Assembly: GCA_015075745.1 (NCBI GenBank)
Contig: JABTTW010000001.1
Span: 186,001 to 250,000 of the forward strand
Origin: Planctomycetia bacterium
GTDB lineage: Bacteria; Planctomycetota; Phycisphaerae; UBA1845; UTPLA1
DNA length: 64,000 nt
Direction of reading: 5' to 3'
A program made the position numbers and the translations under genes. Positions 36,256 to 45,389 of the stretch are shown in pieces. How positions within the stretch are numbered: the first letter of the stretch is position 1; each line of letters opens with the position of its first letter. Under the pieces are notes generated by a model, which was not told where the DNA came from, made no database searches, and saw only the letters and a program-made list of their open reading frames with translations.

Positions 36256-37259
36256 TCGACGTGCTGTTCCTCGCGCGCTTTCGCGGAAGCATATAGCGCG
36301 TCAATCACGTTCATGGTGGAAAGTCCATCATACATCGAGACCGCCGGCGGCCGGCTCGATAGGACCGCATCCGCAAAGTCCTCAAGGATGAGCCTGAAGC
36401 AGGGCGGCGTTTCACCTTCCTCCAGGGGCAAGTCGTCAGACCCGCGACGCTGCCAAAGCCGGTAGCGATCAGCCTGTTGCAGGCTGCCGTCGGCCAGAAA
36501 CGTGCCCTCGCTGCCGTACACTTCGATACGCCCGCCGTAATGATGGAAGCAATACGAAAAATCCAACTGCCCTACCGCGCCGGACGCAAACTCGACTCGT
36601 GCGGTCAGCAGATCTTCGACACCGCGATGGAGATGCAGGTCGTAGCACCGGGCATCGACGCTTCGAATCGGGCCCATGGCGTGCAGGAGAATGTCCAGGA
36701 CATGAGGCGCGAGGTCGATCGCCGCCCCACCGCCGGACAGCTCCGGGCTCAGCCGCCAGTTCTCAGCAAGCGAATACCAGAACCCCATCTGAGCACGAAC
36801 GAAGTGAATTCGCCCGAGGCTGCCCTCGCGGATGAGCTTGATCAGCTTCTGGTTGACCGGGTGAAATCGCTGCTGGTGCATCAGGCCGAGCGTCTTGCCG
36901 CTTTGACGCGATGCCGAAATCATCGACAGGGCCTGCTGCGTACTTAAGGCCATCGGCTTATCGACGAGAACATGCCTGTCCGCCTGAAGGCACCGAATCG
37001 CCAACTCAGCATGGAAGGCGTTCGGCACGGCAATGTAAATGGCTTGAACCTTATCATCGGCCAATAGCGCGGAGACATCGTTGTAGGCGGCGCTCGCCCC
37101 GAACGACTCGGCGAATTGCCTCGCCTTCGATCCGTCACGCGAGCAGAACGCGACCAACTTTGCCCGGGCCGATGCAATCATCGCGGGGGCCACACGCTTC
37201 TCCACGACCCGGCCGCAACCGATGATCCCGATTCCCAGCGATTGAGTGGAGGTGGACAT
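36237..37259 (-). CDS. Gfo/Idh/MocA-family oxidoreductase
   Basis: 340 residues from ATG 37259 (a second ATG sits directly upstream). The N-terminal Rossmann fold opens with LGIGIIGCGRVVEKRVAPAM. AIYIAVPNAFHAELAIRCLQADRHVLVDKPMAL is the family's cofactor and catalytic-Lys block (V-D-K-P). GGAAIDLAPHVLDILLHAMG carries the active-site D-x3-H. Substrates of the family are sugars or inositols with NAD(P). Its last 19 bases overlap the end of the convergent glycosidase gene. gpsA lies 30 bp upstream on the same strand, so the two may be co-transcribed. Confidence 0.88.
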   Translation of the reverse strand: MSTSTQSLGIGIIGCGRVVEKRVAPAMIASARAKLVAFCSRDGSKARQFAESFGASAAYNDVSALLADDKVQAIYIAVPNAFHAELAIRCLQADRHVLVDKPMALSTQQALSMISASRQSGKTLGLMHQQRFHPVNQKLIKLIREGSLGRIHFVRAQMGFWYSLAENWRLSPELSGGGAAIDLAPHVLDILLHAMGPIRSVDARCYDLHLHRGVEDLLTARVEFASGAVGQLDFSYCFHHYGGRIEVYGSEGTFLADGSLQQADRYRLWQRRGSDDLPLEEGETPPCFRLILEDFADAVLSSRPPAVSMYDGLSTMNVIDALYASAKAREEQHVDQSTIA

Positions 37260-37292
37260 CATTTCGCGGAAGGCCGCAGGAAAAATCCCGGG

Positions 37293-38288
37293 CTACATCT
37301 CGCCTTTGAGCCTTCGTGTCATGAGCTCGCTCAAGGTGGCGATGACATCCTTGCCGTCGAAGAGAACGCCATAGACGGCCTCGGTGATGGGCATTTCAAC
37401 GTCGTAGCGGCGCGCAAGCTGAAAGACGCTCTTCGTCGTCGGGATGCCCTCAATGACCGATGGCGTGGAGCCGATCACGTCCTCGACTTTTCTTCCTTGC
37501 CCGATGAGTTGCCCCGCCGAGCGATTGCGGCCAAGCGGCGAAACGCAGGTCGTCACCAGATCGCCCAGTCCCGCGAGACCGGCAAAGGTCTCGCGCTTGG
37601 CGCCCATGGCCACGCCGAGTCGCGTGATCTCGACCAGACCACGGGCGAGCAGTGCCGCTTTGGCGTTGTCGCCGGCCTTCAGACCGTCGACGATGCCGGC
37701 CGCGAGAGCGATGACGTTCTTTGTGGCGCCGGCCAACTCCACACCAAGCAGATCGTCATTGGTGTAGACACGAAACCATTGCGAGGACAGCGTTTCCTGG
37801 ACGAGCGCCGCGAGGGAGGGATCGTCCGCGGCAGCCACCACGGTCGCCGGCAGGCATTGGGCCAGTTCCGCGGCAATGCTGGGACCGGAAAGGGACGCCA
37901 CGGGTGACGGACCGACGACATCCTGAATGATCTGGCTGGGACGCAGGAGCGTCTCGTTCTCAATACCCTTGGCGACACCCGCGATCGGAGTGCCGCTCGG
38001 ATAGGCGTGGGCAATGCTTGTCCATACACTTCGAATATACTGGCATGGCACGGCCGAGATGACGAGGCTTGCTCCGGCGAAGACGGCGACCGGATCGGTG
38101 GTAAATGAAACGCGCTCGGGGATTCGCAGGCCGGGAAGGTAGCGATGATTCTCCCGCGTGCTCTTCAGCGCTCCGATCTGATCGGGATTCCGCCCCCACA
38201 TGCGAACGTGGATTCCGCGATCCGCGAGCATCACGCTGCACACGGTGGCCATTTGGCCGTCGCCGATCATGGCTACCTGCTCGACCAT
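37293..38288 (-). CDS. gpsA: Glycerol-3-phosphate dehydrogenase [NAD(P)+]
   Basis: 331 residues, standard length. Cofactor motif QVAMIGDGQMATVCSVML carries G-D-G-Q-M-A where most relatives have GxGxxG (G-A-G-S-W-G); VPCQYIRSVW and GVAKGIENETLLRPSQI, SGPSIAAELAQCLP, GVELAGATKNVIALAAGIVDGLKAGDNAKAALLARGL (catalytic Lys region) and GLAGLGDLVTTCVSPLGRNRSAGQLIGQG follow. The enzyme makes sn-glycerol 3-phosphate for phospholipid synthesis. It lies between the oxidoreductase and the HAD gene on the minus strand. The altered nucleotide loop is unusual but all other blocks are intact. Confidence 0.93.
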   Translation of the reverse strand: MVEQVAMIGDGQMATVCSVMLADRGIHVRMWGRNPDQIGALKSTRENHRYLPGLRIPERVSFTTDPVAVFAGASLVISAVPCQYIRSVWTSIAHAYPSGTPIAGVAKGIENETLLRPSQIIQDVVGPSPVASLSGPSIAAELAQCLPATVVAAADDPSLAALVQETLSSQWFRVYTNDDLLGVELAGATKNVIALAAGIVDGLKAGDNAKAALLARGLVEITRLGVAMGAKRETFAGLAGLGDLVTTCVSPLGRNRSAGQLIGQGRKVEDVIGSTPSVIEGIPTTKSVFQLARRYDVEMPITEAVYGVLFDGKDVIATLSELMTRRLKGEM

Positions 38289-38371
38289 AGACGTCTATTA
38301 GAATCGCCGCATCAAGGACGGGCAACCAACGACACGACCGCAGCCTGGCGTGGCTGTAGTGGCGTTGGCGG

Positions 38372-39109
38372 CTAGATCTTCAACCACTTGAGGATGATTT
38401 GAGCATCGACGCCGCAAAGTGACTCAAACGCAAGGTTGGCGACGGACAATTCGGGCGATATGCCCAGCGAGACCGTCTTCATCCCGGCATCTTGAGCGAG
38501 TCGGATGGCTGATGCCGCATCCTCGAAAACGATGCAACCGGACGGCGGCACACCGAGCAAATCGGCTGCCAGGCGAAATCGCATTCGCCCAGCGGGGTCG
38601 CGCTCCTGATCGTTTCCGTCGACGATGCAATCCAGTTGGTCTGAAATGCCCAGTCGGGTGAGCACCAGCCTCGCGTTTCGGCTGGCCGAGACCGCTGCGA
38701 TCTTAAGACCCAGTTCGCGGAGGCCCCGGATCAGCGGCCCCACGCCGGGAAGTACGTCGCTCGCCGTCAACGACTCGACGGCGGCAAGATAGTAGGCGTT
38801 CTTGCGGGCAAGCAGCTCTGCGAAGCGGGCCGGAGACACCTTGCGATCGCCGAGAATGTGGCGCAGTGAATTCTCACGCGAAAGGCCGCGAAGCGCGTCC
38901 TGCGCAACTGTATCGAACGGCAGACCCTCTTCGCCGGTTAATCGGGCCCATGCCGAAGTGTGAAATCTGGCGGTATCCGCGATGACCCCATCCACATCGA
39001 AAATGGCGGCCGCCGAGCTGATCGGCGTGCAAGGAGCCCGGACCGGGCCAGGGGGCGACGGGGCGATCCCTTTTCCCGACGATTCGGCGATCAGCGTAGT
39101 GGGCTCCAT
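38372..39109 (-). CDS. HAD-superfamily phosphatase/phosphomutase (beta-phosphoglucomutase-like)
   Basis: 245 residues. FDVDGVIADTARFHTSAWARL is motif I with the D-x-D nucleophile pair and the beta-PGM-type T-x3-H. AVSASRNARLVL is motif II (Ser). VFEDAASAIRLAQDAGM is motif IV (E-D). At the motif III position, where relatives have K-P-x-P-(D/E), this protein reads NDQERDPAGRMRF, so the usual Lys is not in place; a neighbouring Arg may substitute. The first 33 residues are a proline-rich extension without family character; the start may lie further in. It shows the same orientation as gpsA, 83 bp away. Confidence 0.82.
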   Translation of the reverse strand: MEPTTLIAESSGKGIAPSPPGPVRAPCTPISSAAAIFDVDGVIADTARFHTSAWARLTGEEGLPFDTVAQDALRGLSRENSLRHILGDRKVSPARFAELLARKNAYYLAAVESLTASDVLPGVGPLIRGLRELGLKIAAVSASRNARLVLTRLGISDQLDCIVDGNDQERDPAGRMRFRLAADLLGVPPSGCIVFEDAASAIRLAQDAGMKTVSLGISPELSVANLAFESLCGVDAQIILKWLKI

Positions 39110-39264
39110 GAGTTTCTTATCGGCGGGCCATGCTCATATCGTGCGTTTCGCATGGTCCGTGTGCTCGGCCGGCCCCCGGCCTGTCAGCACCAAATGCACA
39201 GATTTTCTCGGCGAAATTGGTGATTGATGACTAATGGGGTAGAATTGAGGAAAGGAGAGGAAAA

Positions 39265-40365
39265 ATGGCACCCGGTAGGCGACTCACCCTCGCGGCAGGC
39301 GTTGCGGCGATCATCGGCATCGGCGTTGTCCCCTCCCCCGCCGCGGCCCAGCGCAGGGCCATCTTTCAGGCGATACAGGCCGCCCAATCGAACCGGCGGC
39401 AGCCGACGCTTCTCGATCAGATGTTTTCCCGCAATCGCCCATGTTCGACAGGCCGGTGTATTTCGCGGCCCACAATTAACTTCACATACTTCTCAAACGG
39501 CACCCCCTACGATGGCTTCGCTGAGGCCTCGCGAATCGCTCGGTACAGCGACACCGGCTTTCAGAATAGCTCGGTCGGAGGCTTCAGTTCATCCAATGCC
39601 GCCAATTCATATGCGCCGGCCAACTATCAATTAGCCCCGCCGCCGGGCGTCGCACCCTCGACCCTCGGCGCTGCCCCGCTGTCTCACCAGCTTTCCACGT
39701 TTGTCGCCCCGTCGAGTCAGTCATTCAGTCCCGGGCCGGGGCAATACCAGAGTCCGGGCACCGGCGTACAACTCGGCGAGGCGTTGTGGCAACTCAAGAA
39801 AGCCCGCCAGTCTGGGGCGGTGATTGTCAACAGTGGTACAGGAGCGATGACCCTGCCGCCGACAGATATCTCGCCGCGGCTCACCAGTCGGCCGATGGTG
39901 GGCACGGTGGAATCGGCGCTGAAGAACGGTGCTTTTGCATTTCGCCGGGGTAATTACGGCCTTGCTCAAGTCGAATACCGCGAGGCGATGAACAGGGGTT
40001 GCACCGACGCGAGATCGCGTCTTGGCCTTGCCCTCGCGGAGTTCGCATTGGGGCATTACGAAGAGGCTGCGAATTTCGTTCAATCCGACCTGATCGCCTC
40101 TCCGTCACTCAATCGCTCGTCGCTCAGCGTGCGATCGGCATACCGACGACAGTCGGAATTTGACACCCACCTCCGGAGGCTCTTGCTGGTCCTCGAAGAC
40201 CAGCCGGAAAACTCCGAGTATCTCCTGCTTGCCGGGTTTATGCAGTATTACTCCGGCGACAAGTCCGGGGGAATTGCCAACCTTAAGCGGTACGCGTCAT
40301 CGGCAAACGCCGATGCCCGGATCGTGTCCTTTGTGCGGCAACTCGCCGCAACAGAGATTCCCTGA
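39265..40365 (+). CDS. Exported TPR-like repeat protein
   Basis: 366 residues from ATG 39265 with AGGAGAGG directly upstream. A signal peptide ends at about residue 29 (PSPAAAQRR). Residues 60-190 are low complexity, rich in Ser, Pro, Gly and Asn, probably a flexible linker. Residues 205-360 hold TPR-type helical pairs: VESALKNGAFAFRRGNYGLAQVEYREAM, ARSRLGLALAEFALGHYEEAANFV, and SEYLLLAGFMQYYSGDKSGGIANL. Such proteins usually scaffold complexes in the periplasm. No partner is suggested by the neighbours; the next feature is a tRNA. Confidence 0.8.
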   Translation: MAPGRRLTLAAGVAAIIGIGVVPSPAAAQRRAIFQAIQAAQSNRRQPTLLDQMFSRNRPCSTGRCISRPTINFTYFSNGTPYDGFAEASRIARYSDTGFQNSSVGGFSSSNAANSYAPANYQLAPPPGVAPSTLGAAPLSHQLSTFVAPSSQSFSPGPGQYQSPGTGVQLGEALWQLKKARQSGAVIVNSGTGAMTLPPTDISPRLTSRPMVGTVESALKNGAFAFRRGNYGLAQVEYREAMNRGCTDARSRLGLALAEFALGHYEEAANFVQSDLIASPSLNRSSLSVRSAYRRQSEFDTHLRRLLLVLEDQPENSEYLLLAGFMQYYSGDKSGGIANLKRYASSANADARIVSFVRQLAATEIP

Positions 40366-40394
40366 TAGCCCGATTCTTCTCCCTGCCCGCCGCC

Positions 40395-40423
40395 TTGAGT
40401 GCACCGCGAATCTTCGCTAGGAT
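40395..40423 (+). promoter_or_regulatory. Promoter of the tRNA-Ser gene
   Basis: TTGAGT (40395-40400), exactly 17 bp, TAGGAT (40418-40423), with the tRNA starting 13 bp after the -10 box. Confidence 0.7.
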
Positions 40424-40435
40424 TCTCACCGCCCT

Positions 40436-40522
40436 GGAGAGGTGTCCGAGTGGCTGAAGGAGCCGCATTCGAAATGCGGTCTGCGGGTAACTGCAGCGGG
40501 GGTTCGAATCCCTCCCTCTCCG
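40436..40522 (+). tRNA. tRNA-Ser (anticodon CGA)
   Basis: 87 bases forming a class II cloverleaf. Acceptor stem GGAGAGG (40436-40442) pairs with CCTCTCC (40515-40521), discriminator G at 40522. The anticodon stem CCGCA/TGCGG encloses TTCGAAA, giving anticodon CGA (reads UCG). There is a long variable arm (TCTGCGGGTAACTGCAGC) and a T arm with loop TTCGAAT. No CCA is encoded. A perfect hairpin CCCAGC/GCTGGG (40551-40556, 40562-40567) follows and may end the transcript. Confidence 0.95.
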
Positions 40523-40550
40523 ATTCATCAAGTCGGTCAATCTGAGTAAG

Positions 40551-40567
40551 CCCAGCGTTCTGCTGGG
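40551..40567 (+). terminator. Hairpin after tRNA-Ser
   Basis: CCCAGC, loop GTTCT, GCTGGG; 6 perfect base pairs, 28 bases after the tRNA, followed by a mild AT-rich stretch. Probable tRNA transcript terminator or processing stop. Confidence 0.45.
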
Positions 40568-40665
40568 ATTACATTCATTCCGCATGCTGTTTCTTGAACC
40601 TCCTGGTGCACTAATGATGCGCACTTCGTTTACTCGGGAGTTTTCTGATGGTTACCGCAAGGTAA

Positions 40666-41360
40666 AAACGAAGCGCTCATCGTACGCGCATCGGGCGCGT
40701 CAGTGTGTATGAGCACCACGGCGCGCTTTGGATTTATTACACCGAGGCCCGAAAGAAACGAGTCTGGGTCGGGCCGGACTGGGATGAGGCCCTCAGAGTC
40801 GCGGGCGAAGTGAACGTCCAGCTTCTCGGCCAAAGTCATACGGTTTTTTCCTTCGAGCCGGTAAAGGTGAGTCAGCTTGTCCAACACTGGCTGGAGCATC
40901 ATGAGCATGTGGTCCGGTGAGATGCCGCCACTTGACGACCCATCGGACGACGGCCTCGCAGACAAGCTCAGGCGTCGGCAAAAACTTGCGCGATCCGATT
41001 CCGGAATTGCGATGTCTCGCCAGGCCGGCCAGTCACTGGCTGCACAACTCTGGCGCGACGCAGGCGTGATCCGGTCTTCACGGCTTCGCATTGAGTTCAT
41101 GCGCATAGCTCACCGCATTGGCATTGGACACATCACTTGTCCGAAGACCTTCCGGCACACATTCGCAACACTGATGCAGGACGCCAATTTAGATCCGTTG
41201 ATCCGCCAGGAGCTGATGGGCCACGCCCACGGCAATGGTTGCAGTGCCAGTGGCCTGGGGATGACCAGCGTCTATACCCACACTCGGGCCGAAACCTGTC
41301 GCCGACAACTCGAGGCCGCATTGAATCTTATTCCAAACTTATCTAATCTCATTGAACCCC
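40666..41360 (+). pseudogene. Tyrosine recombinase/integrase remnant with internal deletion
   Basis: The first reading frame (to the stop at 40920) gives RIGRVSVYEHHGALWIYYTEARKKRVW and FEPVKVSQLVQHWLEHHEHVVR, the N-terminal arm-binding part of a planctomycete-type integrase. The second frame, overlapping from 40877, gives LAAQLWRDAGVIRSSRLRIEFM, TCPKTFRHTFATLMQDANLDPLIRQELMGHA and LGMTSVYTHTRAETCRRQLEAAL, the catalytic C-terminus with the R-H, L-M-G-H and Tyr motifs. The middle of the protein, including the first catalytic Arg and the core-binding domain, is missing, and the halves are out of frame. It lies 143 bp after tRNA-Ser, a common insertion target. It has no start codon of its own, only an in-frame GTG at 40705. 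It cannot make an active recombinase. Confidence 0.8.
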
Positions 41361-41384
41361 AGGGAATTTCGCCCCTGGTCATGC

Positions 41385-42554
41385 TCACTCATCCGCGAAC
41401 TCAAACGGCTTCGGCCCCATGTCCAGCGGCCGGCGTCGGCCCACGTCGATCAGCAGGCCGATCGCCAGATAGTTCGCGAGTAACCCGCTGCCGCCCATGC
41501 TGACAAATGGAAGCGTCATGCCCGTGATGGGCATCAGCCCCACGGTCATGCCGATGTTGATGATCGCCTGCGCCGCAATGAGCACGCACACCCCCACGGC
41601 CAACAGCCGCCCCAAGGGGTCCGTCGTCATGGAAGCGATCGTCAGCCCCGACGCGACGATCACCAGGTAACACGCCAGCACACCCATGCAGCCGAAGAAA
41701 CCCCACTGGTTGCCGAGCACGGCGAAGATGAAATCGTTGTGCTCCTCCGGCAAGAGGTGGTGCTTGAAGAACGCCCCCTCACTGAAGCCCTGCCCAAGTG
41801 CCCGCCCGCTGCCGAGAGCGATCTTCGACTGACTGAGTTGATACCCGGCGTTGAGCCGCCACTTGGCGTCTGAGTCGTCCTGCTTGATGAGCGAGCGAAT
41901 CCGATCCCGCTGGTACTCGTTCATCAGCGGCGAGAAATAAAAGAGCGGCGCGGCGATGAGCCCCATCGCGATGATCGAGCCCAGATGCCGCAGCTTCGCC
42001 CCGGCGACGTAGAGCATGACAAAGAGCGTCGGCAAAAGAAGCAAGCTCGTGCCCAGGTCCGGTTCCTTGAGAATCAGCCCGAGCGGAATCAGCGTCAGCA
42101 GAAACGGCCCAAGCAGGCCGGACAGCGTACGATAGTTCGTGCGGAATCTCAGGTAATACGCCAGGGCCAGGATATAGACGAGCTTGGCGTATTCCGACAC
42201 CTGAAAGCTGATCGGTCCCAGCTCAATCCAACGATAGGTATTGCGGCGTGCCCGGATGAGCGGTTCCATTGGGACCTTCTGCGCGACGATGAGCAGCACG
42301 AGCAGGACGAGAGTGACGCCGAAGAGCGTGTAGGACCATCGCCCGATTCGGCGATAGCCGAACATCTGAATGATGAGAACGCCGACGAGCCCCGCCCCGA
42401 GATAGGCCGACTGCCGGATTGTTTGCGACGCGGGACCTTCGCCTTCAACTTCGCCGGCGTAGACTCCCAGCAATCCGAGCGTGGTGAGCAGGACGGCCGA
42501 CAGCAGAATGAGCCAGCCCAGCGGAGGAAAAAGCCTGAATAGCGCGGTCATCAT
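41385..42554 (-). CDS. rodA: Rod shape-determining protein RodA (SEDS glycosyltransferase)
   Basis: 389 residues from ATG 42554, whose first bases overlap the mrdA stop (ATGA), so the two are translationally coupled. It has about ten membrane helices. SEDS motifs: YRWIELGPISFQVSEYAKL (RodA/FtsW signature), LKEPDLGTSLLLLPTLFVMLYVAG, YQLSQSKIALGSGRALGQGFSEG, HHLLPEEHNDFIFAVLGNQWGFFG and MTLPFVSMGGSGLLANYLAIGLL. It polymerises lipid II into glycan strands together with PBP2 during side-wall growth. It is the last gene of the lnt-HEAT-mreD-mrdA-rodA run. Confidence 0.95.
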   Translation of the reverse strand: MMTALFRLFPPLGWLILLSAVLLTTLGLLGVYAGEVEGEGPASQTIRQSAYLGAGLVGVLIIQMFGYRRIGRWSYTLFGVTLVLLVLLIVAQKVPMEPLIRARRNTYRWIELGPISFQVSEYAKLVYILALAYYLRFRTNYRTLSGLLGPFLLTLIPLGLILKEPDLGTSLLLLPTLFVMLYVAGAKLRHLGSIIAMGLIAAPLFYFSPLMNEYQRDRIRSLIKQDDSDAKWRLNAGYQLSQSKIALGSGRALGQGFSEGAFFKHHLLPEEHNDFIFAVLGNQWGFFGCMGVLACYLVIVASGLTIASMTTDPLGRLLAVGVCVLIAAQAIINIGMTVGLMPITGMTLPFVSMGGSGLLANYLAIGLLIDVGRRRPLDMGPKPFEFADE

Positions 42555-44722
42555 CTCCGGGCGCTCATCTGCTCGCGAGTGAAGTCCGCGGTGAGGTATC
42601 CGCGCGGACTGGCCATCAATTCCTCGAAGACCGCCTTTGCCGCCGGGCCCGCCGTCGCCCCGCCGCCGCCGCCGTACTCGATGATGATCGCGAGTGCGAT
42701 GCGAGGATTGTCTGCCGGCGCATAGCCTGTGAACCATGCGTGCGTGGGTACTTCGTCCTTACCGGCATCCTTCGGCGGCCAGGTCTCCGCGATCTCGCGC
42801 CGCTTGGGCTTGATGCCGGGATCGATGTTCAGAGCCTCGCGAGCCGCCTCGACGGTCGGCGCGACGACCACCACATCCTCGCCGCCGGGAAGCTCGAAGG
42901 TGTAACGTCGCTTGCTGACGCGCGGTACGCACTGGGCGCTACCCGTCTTGCCGCAGATGGCAAGCTGACTCATGTGAACGTGCTTGTAAGCGGTGCCGCC
43001 GTCCTCGTTGACACAGCGATACAGCCCGCGGCGCACGACCTCCCAGTCCTCGCGATTGATCCGGGGGATGGGCAGCTCCGGTCGCTCCCGGCCGTCGTTG
43101 GCGATCAGGGTTGGGTCGCGGTAAGCGCCGGCAGCCAGCGTGGCGAAGATGTTCGCCGCCTGCAATGGTGTCACCATGATCTCACCCTGGCCAATGGCGT
43201 AGTTGCGACCGTCCGCGATGCTGAAGGCTCCGCCCTTTCGATGCCGCCGAATCCAGTCCGCCGTGGGGATATTTCCGTCGCGCTCTTCGATGAGCCCGGT
43301 GCCGTGATCAGACGTCGCGTCGCCGATCTCGCCGCGGACAAACTGCCGATAGAAGTCGGTCAACCTCGCGGCCTGGAGCTTTTGTCCAAGACTGTAGAAG
43401 TAAACATTGCAGCTATGCTGGATGGCTGTCTCGGCAGTCATGTCGCCGTGTCCGGCCATCCCGCGCCAGTGCGTCCAGCAGTGCCACTTGGATGACCCGG
43501 GGATGAAGGCCCCGTCGCAGAAGACGCGACTCTGCGGACTCAGAATTTCCCATGAAAACGCCGCAAGCAGCGACACGGGCTTGATGATCGAGCCGGGCTG
43601 GTACTCCTCGCCCACGGCCCGAAACCGGAGCGGCACATGACGGCTGTCATCGCGCAACTTTGCATAATTCGTGGCCAGCTCCTCAGGGTCGAATCCCGGC
43701 ACGCTCACCAGCGCCAGTATCTCGCGCGATGCCACATCAAGAATCACACAACTGGCCCCGGTCGCCGGCGGCTGGGCGGCAACCGTGTCGACCAGAATCT
43801 CGGTGACGCGTTGCTGAAGCTGCAGATCGACACTGAGCTGAACGTCGAGCCCGTCAATCGGAGGAGAGGTCTCGTGAATGCTTTTGTCGAGAAACCGCTC
43901 CTCAAATCCGCGCTTGCCGCGCAGCATCGCCTCGCCGAGTCGCTCGACGCCCGCTACGCCCACGAGGTCGCCCGGACGATAACACGCCAGCCAGTCGTCA
44001 CCCTGTGGATCGTTCTTGATCAATTCGCTCGAAGCCTGGCCCAGGCGACCCAGGACATGGCAGAGCGATCGGGCCTCCGGCCGCCAAACCCGCCGCACCG
44101 ACGGCTCGATCCGAACCAGGGGCAAATGCGATATTTCCAACTCGATGCGCGTGCGCACCTGCGGCGAGACATCTCGAATGATGGGGTGCGATTGATCCTC
44201 TTCGCGCAGGCGCAGCTTCTCAAGCGGCTCGTCAAAGCCCATGTCCTTTCGCCGGCGCCAGATGTGCATCCGCAGGTCTTCGACCGATCGGCAGATGGCA
44301 TCGCGCCGCGAACGGAGCTCCGCCATGGGGATGCCGCTCACCTTCTCAAGCGTCAGCCACATCGCCGCGATCCTGCCGCGGACTTCCTGCTCCAACTCCC
44401 GGGCGTGAAGACCCGCCAGTGTGGGATCCTGTTGTTTGAGAATGGCGGCGACCTTCAGGAGAAATGGCTCACTGAGGCTGAGGGCCCCATAGTGGACCGT
44501 CACGTCATGCGCCGGCTCATCAGAAACGAGCACTTGCCCGAACCGATCGCGGATGTTGCCTCGCAGCGGAGGAAGGAACTGCTTGGGAGCCAGGAGCGAG
44601 TCTCGCTCCTTTTCGACGTACTTGTCCCCGTCCACGATCTGAATGTGATAGAGCCGCCAGACGATGATTAGGCAGCAGATGACCGGCAGTGCGAGCACAA
44701 TCTTGAGTCGGCGTTCAAACAC
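42551..44722 (-). CDS. mrdA: Penicillin-binding protein 2 (peptidoglycan DD-transpeptidase)
   Basis: 723 residues from GTG 44722. One N-terminal anchor (IVLALPVICCLIIVWRLY), then the PBP dimerisation domain (LPPLRGNIRDRFGQVLVSDEP), then the transpeptidase with SxxK at 378-381 (PGSIIKP), SxN at 437-439 (SCN) and KTG at 592-594 (GKTGSAQ). The YAIGQGEIMVTPLQAA block is typical of PBP2. It cross-links the glycan made by RodA. An insert between the KTG and the C-terminus, about residues 605-665 (including VVVAPTVEAAREALNIDPG and KPKRREIAE), makes this longer than the 620-630-residue enteric protein. 100 bp separate it from mreD. Confidence 0.93.
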   Translation of the reverse strand: MFERRLKIVLALPVICCLIIVWRLYHIQIVDGDKYVEKERDSLLAPKQFLPPLRGNIRDRFGQVLVSDEPAHDVTVHYGALSLSEPFLLKVAAILKQQDPTLAGLHARELEQEVRGRIAAMWLTLEKVSGIPMAELRSRRDAICRSVEDLRMHIWRRRKDMGFDEPLEKLRLREEDQSHPIIRDVSPQVRTRIELEISHLPLVRIEPSVRRVWRPEARSLCHVLGRLGQASSELIKNDPQGDDWLACYRPGDLVGVAGVERLGEAMLRGKRGFEERFLDKSIHETSPPIDGLDVQLSVDLQLQQRVTEILVDTVAAQPPATGASCVILDVASREILALVSVPGFDPEELATNYAKLRDDSRHVPLRFRAVGEEYQPGSIIKPVSLLAAFSWEILSPQSRVFCDGAFIPGSSKWHCWTHWRGMAGHGDMTAETAIQHSCNVYFYSLGQKLQAARLTDFYRQFVRGEIGDATSDHGTGLIEERDGNIPTADWIRRHRKGGAFSIADGRNYAIGQGEIMVTPLQAANIFATLAAGAYRDPTLIANDGRERPELPIPRINREDWEVVRRGLYRCVNEDGGTAYKHVHMSQLAICGKTGSAQCVPRVSKRRYTFELPGGEDVVVVAPTVEAAREALNIDPGIKPKRREIAETWPPKDAGKDEVPTHAWFTGYAPADNPRIALAIIIEYGGGGGATAGPAAKAVFEELMASPRGYLTADFTREQMSARR

Positions 44723-44821
44723 GGCGAAGAGGTACCTTTACTGTCTCTACGATCGAACGGGTCTGCCGGTGCACAGATTCCCGTCGAAATCGCCGAAAGT
44801 CGCTTCGGCTCTCAGCGCATC

Positions 44822-45343
44822 TTACGCCCAACGAGGAACGGCTCCAACGCCCAGCGGCCCGCGAAGCTGCCGAAGCAACCAGTGACCGTACGGCGCAAGG
44901 GCCGCGGTATAGGCCGCCTCACACGACGCCAGGACCAGAAGCTCCCCTAACTGATCCATCCGGCCGACGAGGTAAAGCATGTGCAGCCCGGCCACCGACT
45001 CGATGGCAAACTTGGCGACGAACGTGAAGAACAACTGGCTCCAGACGCTCTCGCGAAACACGAACTCGCGCATCTTGACAATGAGCACGGCGAGAAACCC
45101 CATCGTGATGGCGCGAATGCCGACGTTGGAATAGCCATCGTAGCTCAGCGTCAGCAGATCAGCCGTCAGCCCCGTGATCCAGCAGGCCAGTCGGGCATCG
45201 GACGGCTTTGCCACCAGGGCGAAATAAACGCCAGTGATGAGAATGAAGTCGGGCCACACCCCATGCAGCGCCAAAAGCGGCGCGACCGAGCTCTGCAGAG
45301 CGGCGACGAGGTAGAGAATGATGGCGAAGGCGATCCATCGCAT
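44822..45343 (-). CDS. mreD: Rod shape-determining protein MreD
   Basis: 173 residues. Five or six hydrophobic helices: IAFAIILYLVAALQSSVAPLL, PDFILITGVYFALV, ACWITGLTADLLTLS, AITMGFLAVLIV, and ELLVLASCEAAYTAALA. The FxxDLL-type element GLTADLLTLSYDGYSNVG is the MreD signature seen after the third helix. It works in the elongation complex with MreC, PBP2 and RodA. Its usual upstream neighbour mreC is not here; a HEAT-repeat lipoprotein gene ends 46 bp before its start. The family is poorly conserved, so context supports the call. Confidence 0.85.
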   Translation of the reverse strand: MRWIAFAIILYLVAALQSSVAPLLALHGVWPDFILITGVYFALVAKPSDARLACWITGLTADLLTLSYDGYSNVGIRAITMGFLAVLIVKMREFVFRESVWSQLFFTFVAKFAIESVAGLHMLYLVGRMDQLGELLVLASCEAAYTAALAPYGHWLLRQLRGPLGVGAVPRWA

Positions 45344-45389
45344 GTCGAATGTCGGCCTCAGCTTGGATGGGGCAGCGCGTCTCGTGCAA

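Noticed and set aside
40523..41385. A second copy of the tRNA-Ser 3' end as an attachment site
   Set aside because: I could not find a copy of TTCGAATCCCTCCCTCTCC downstream within this gap.
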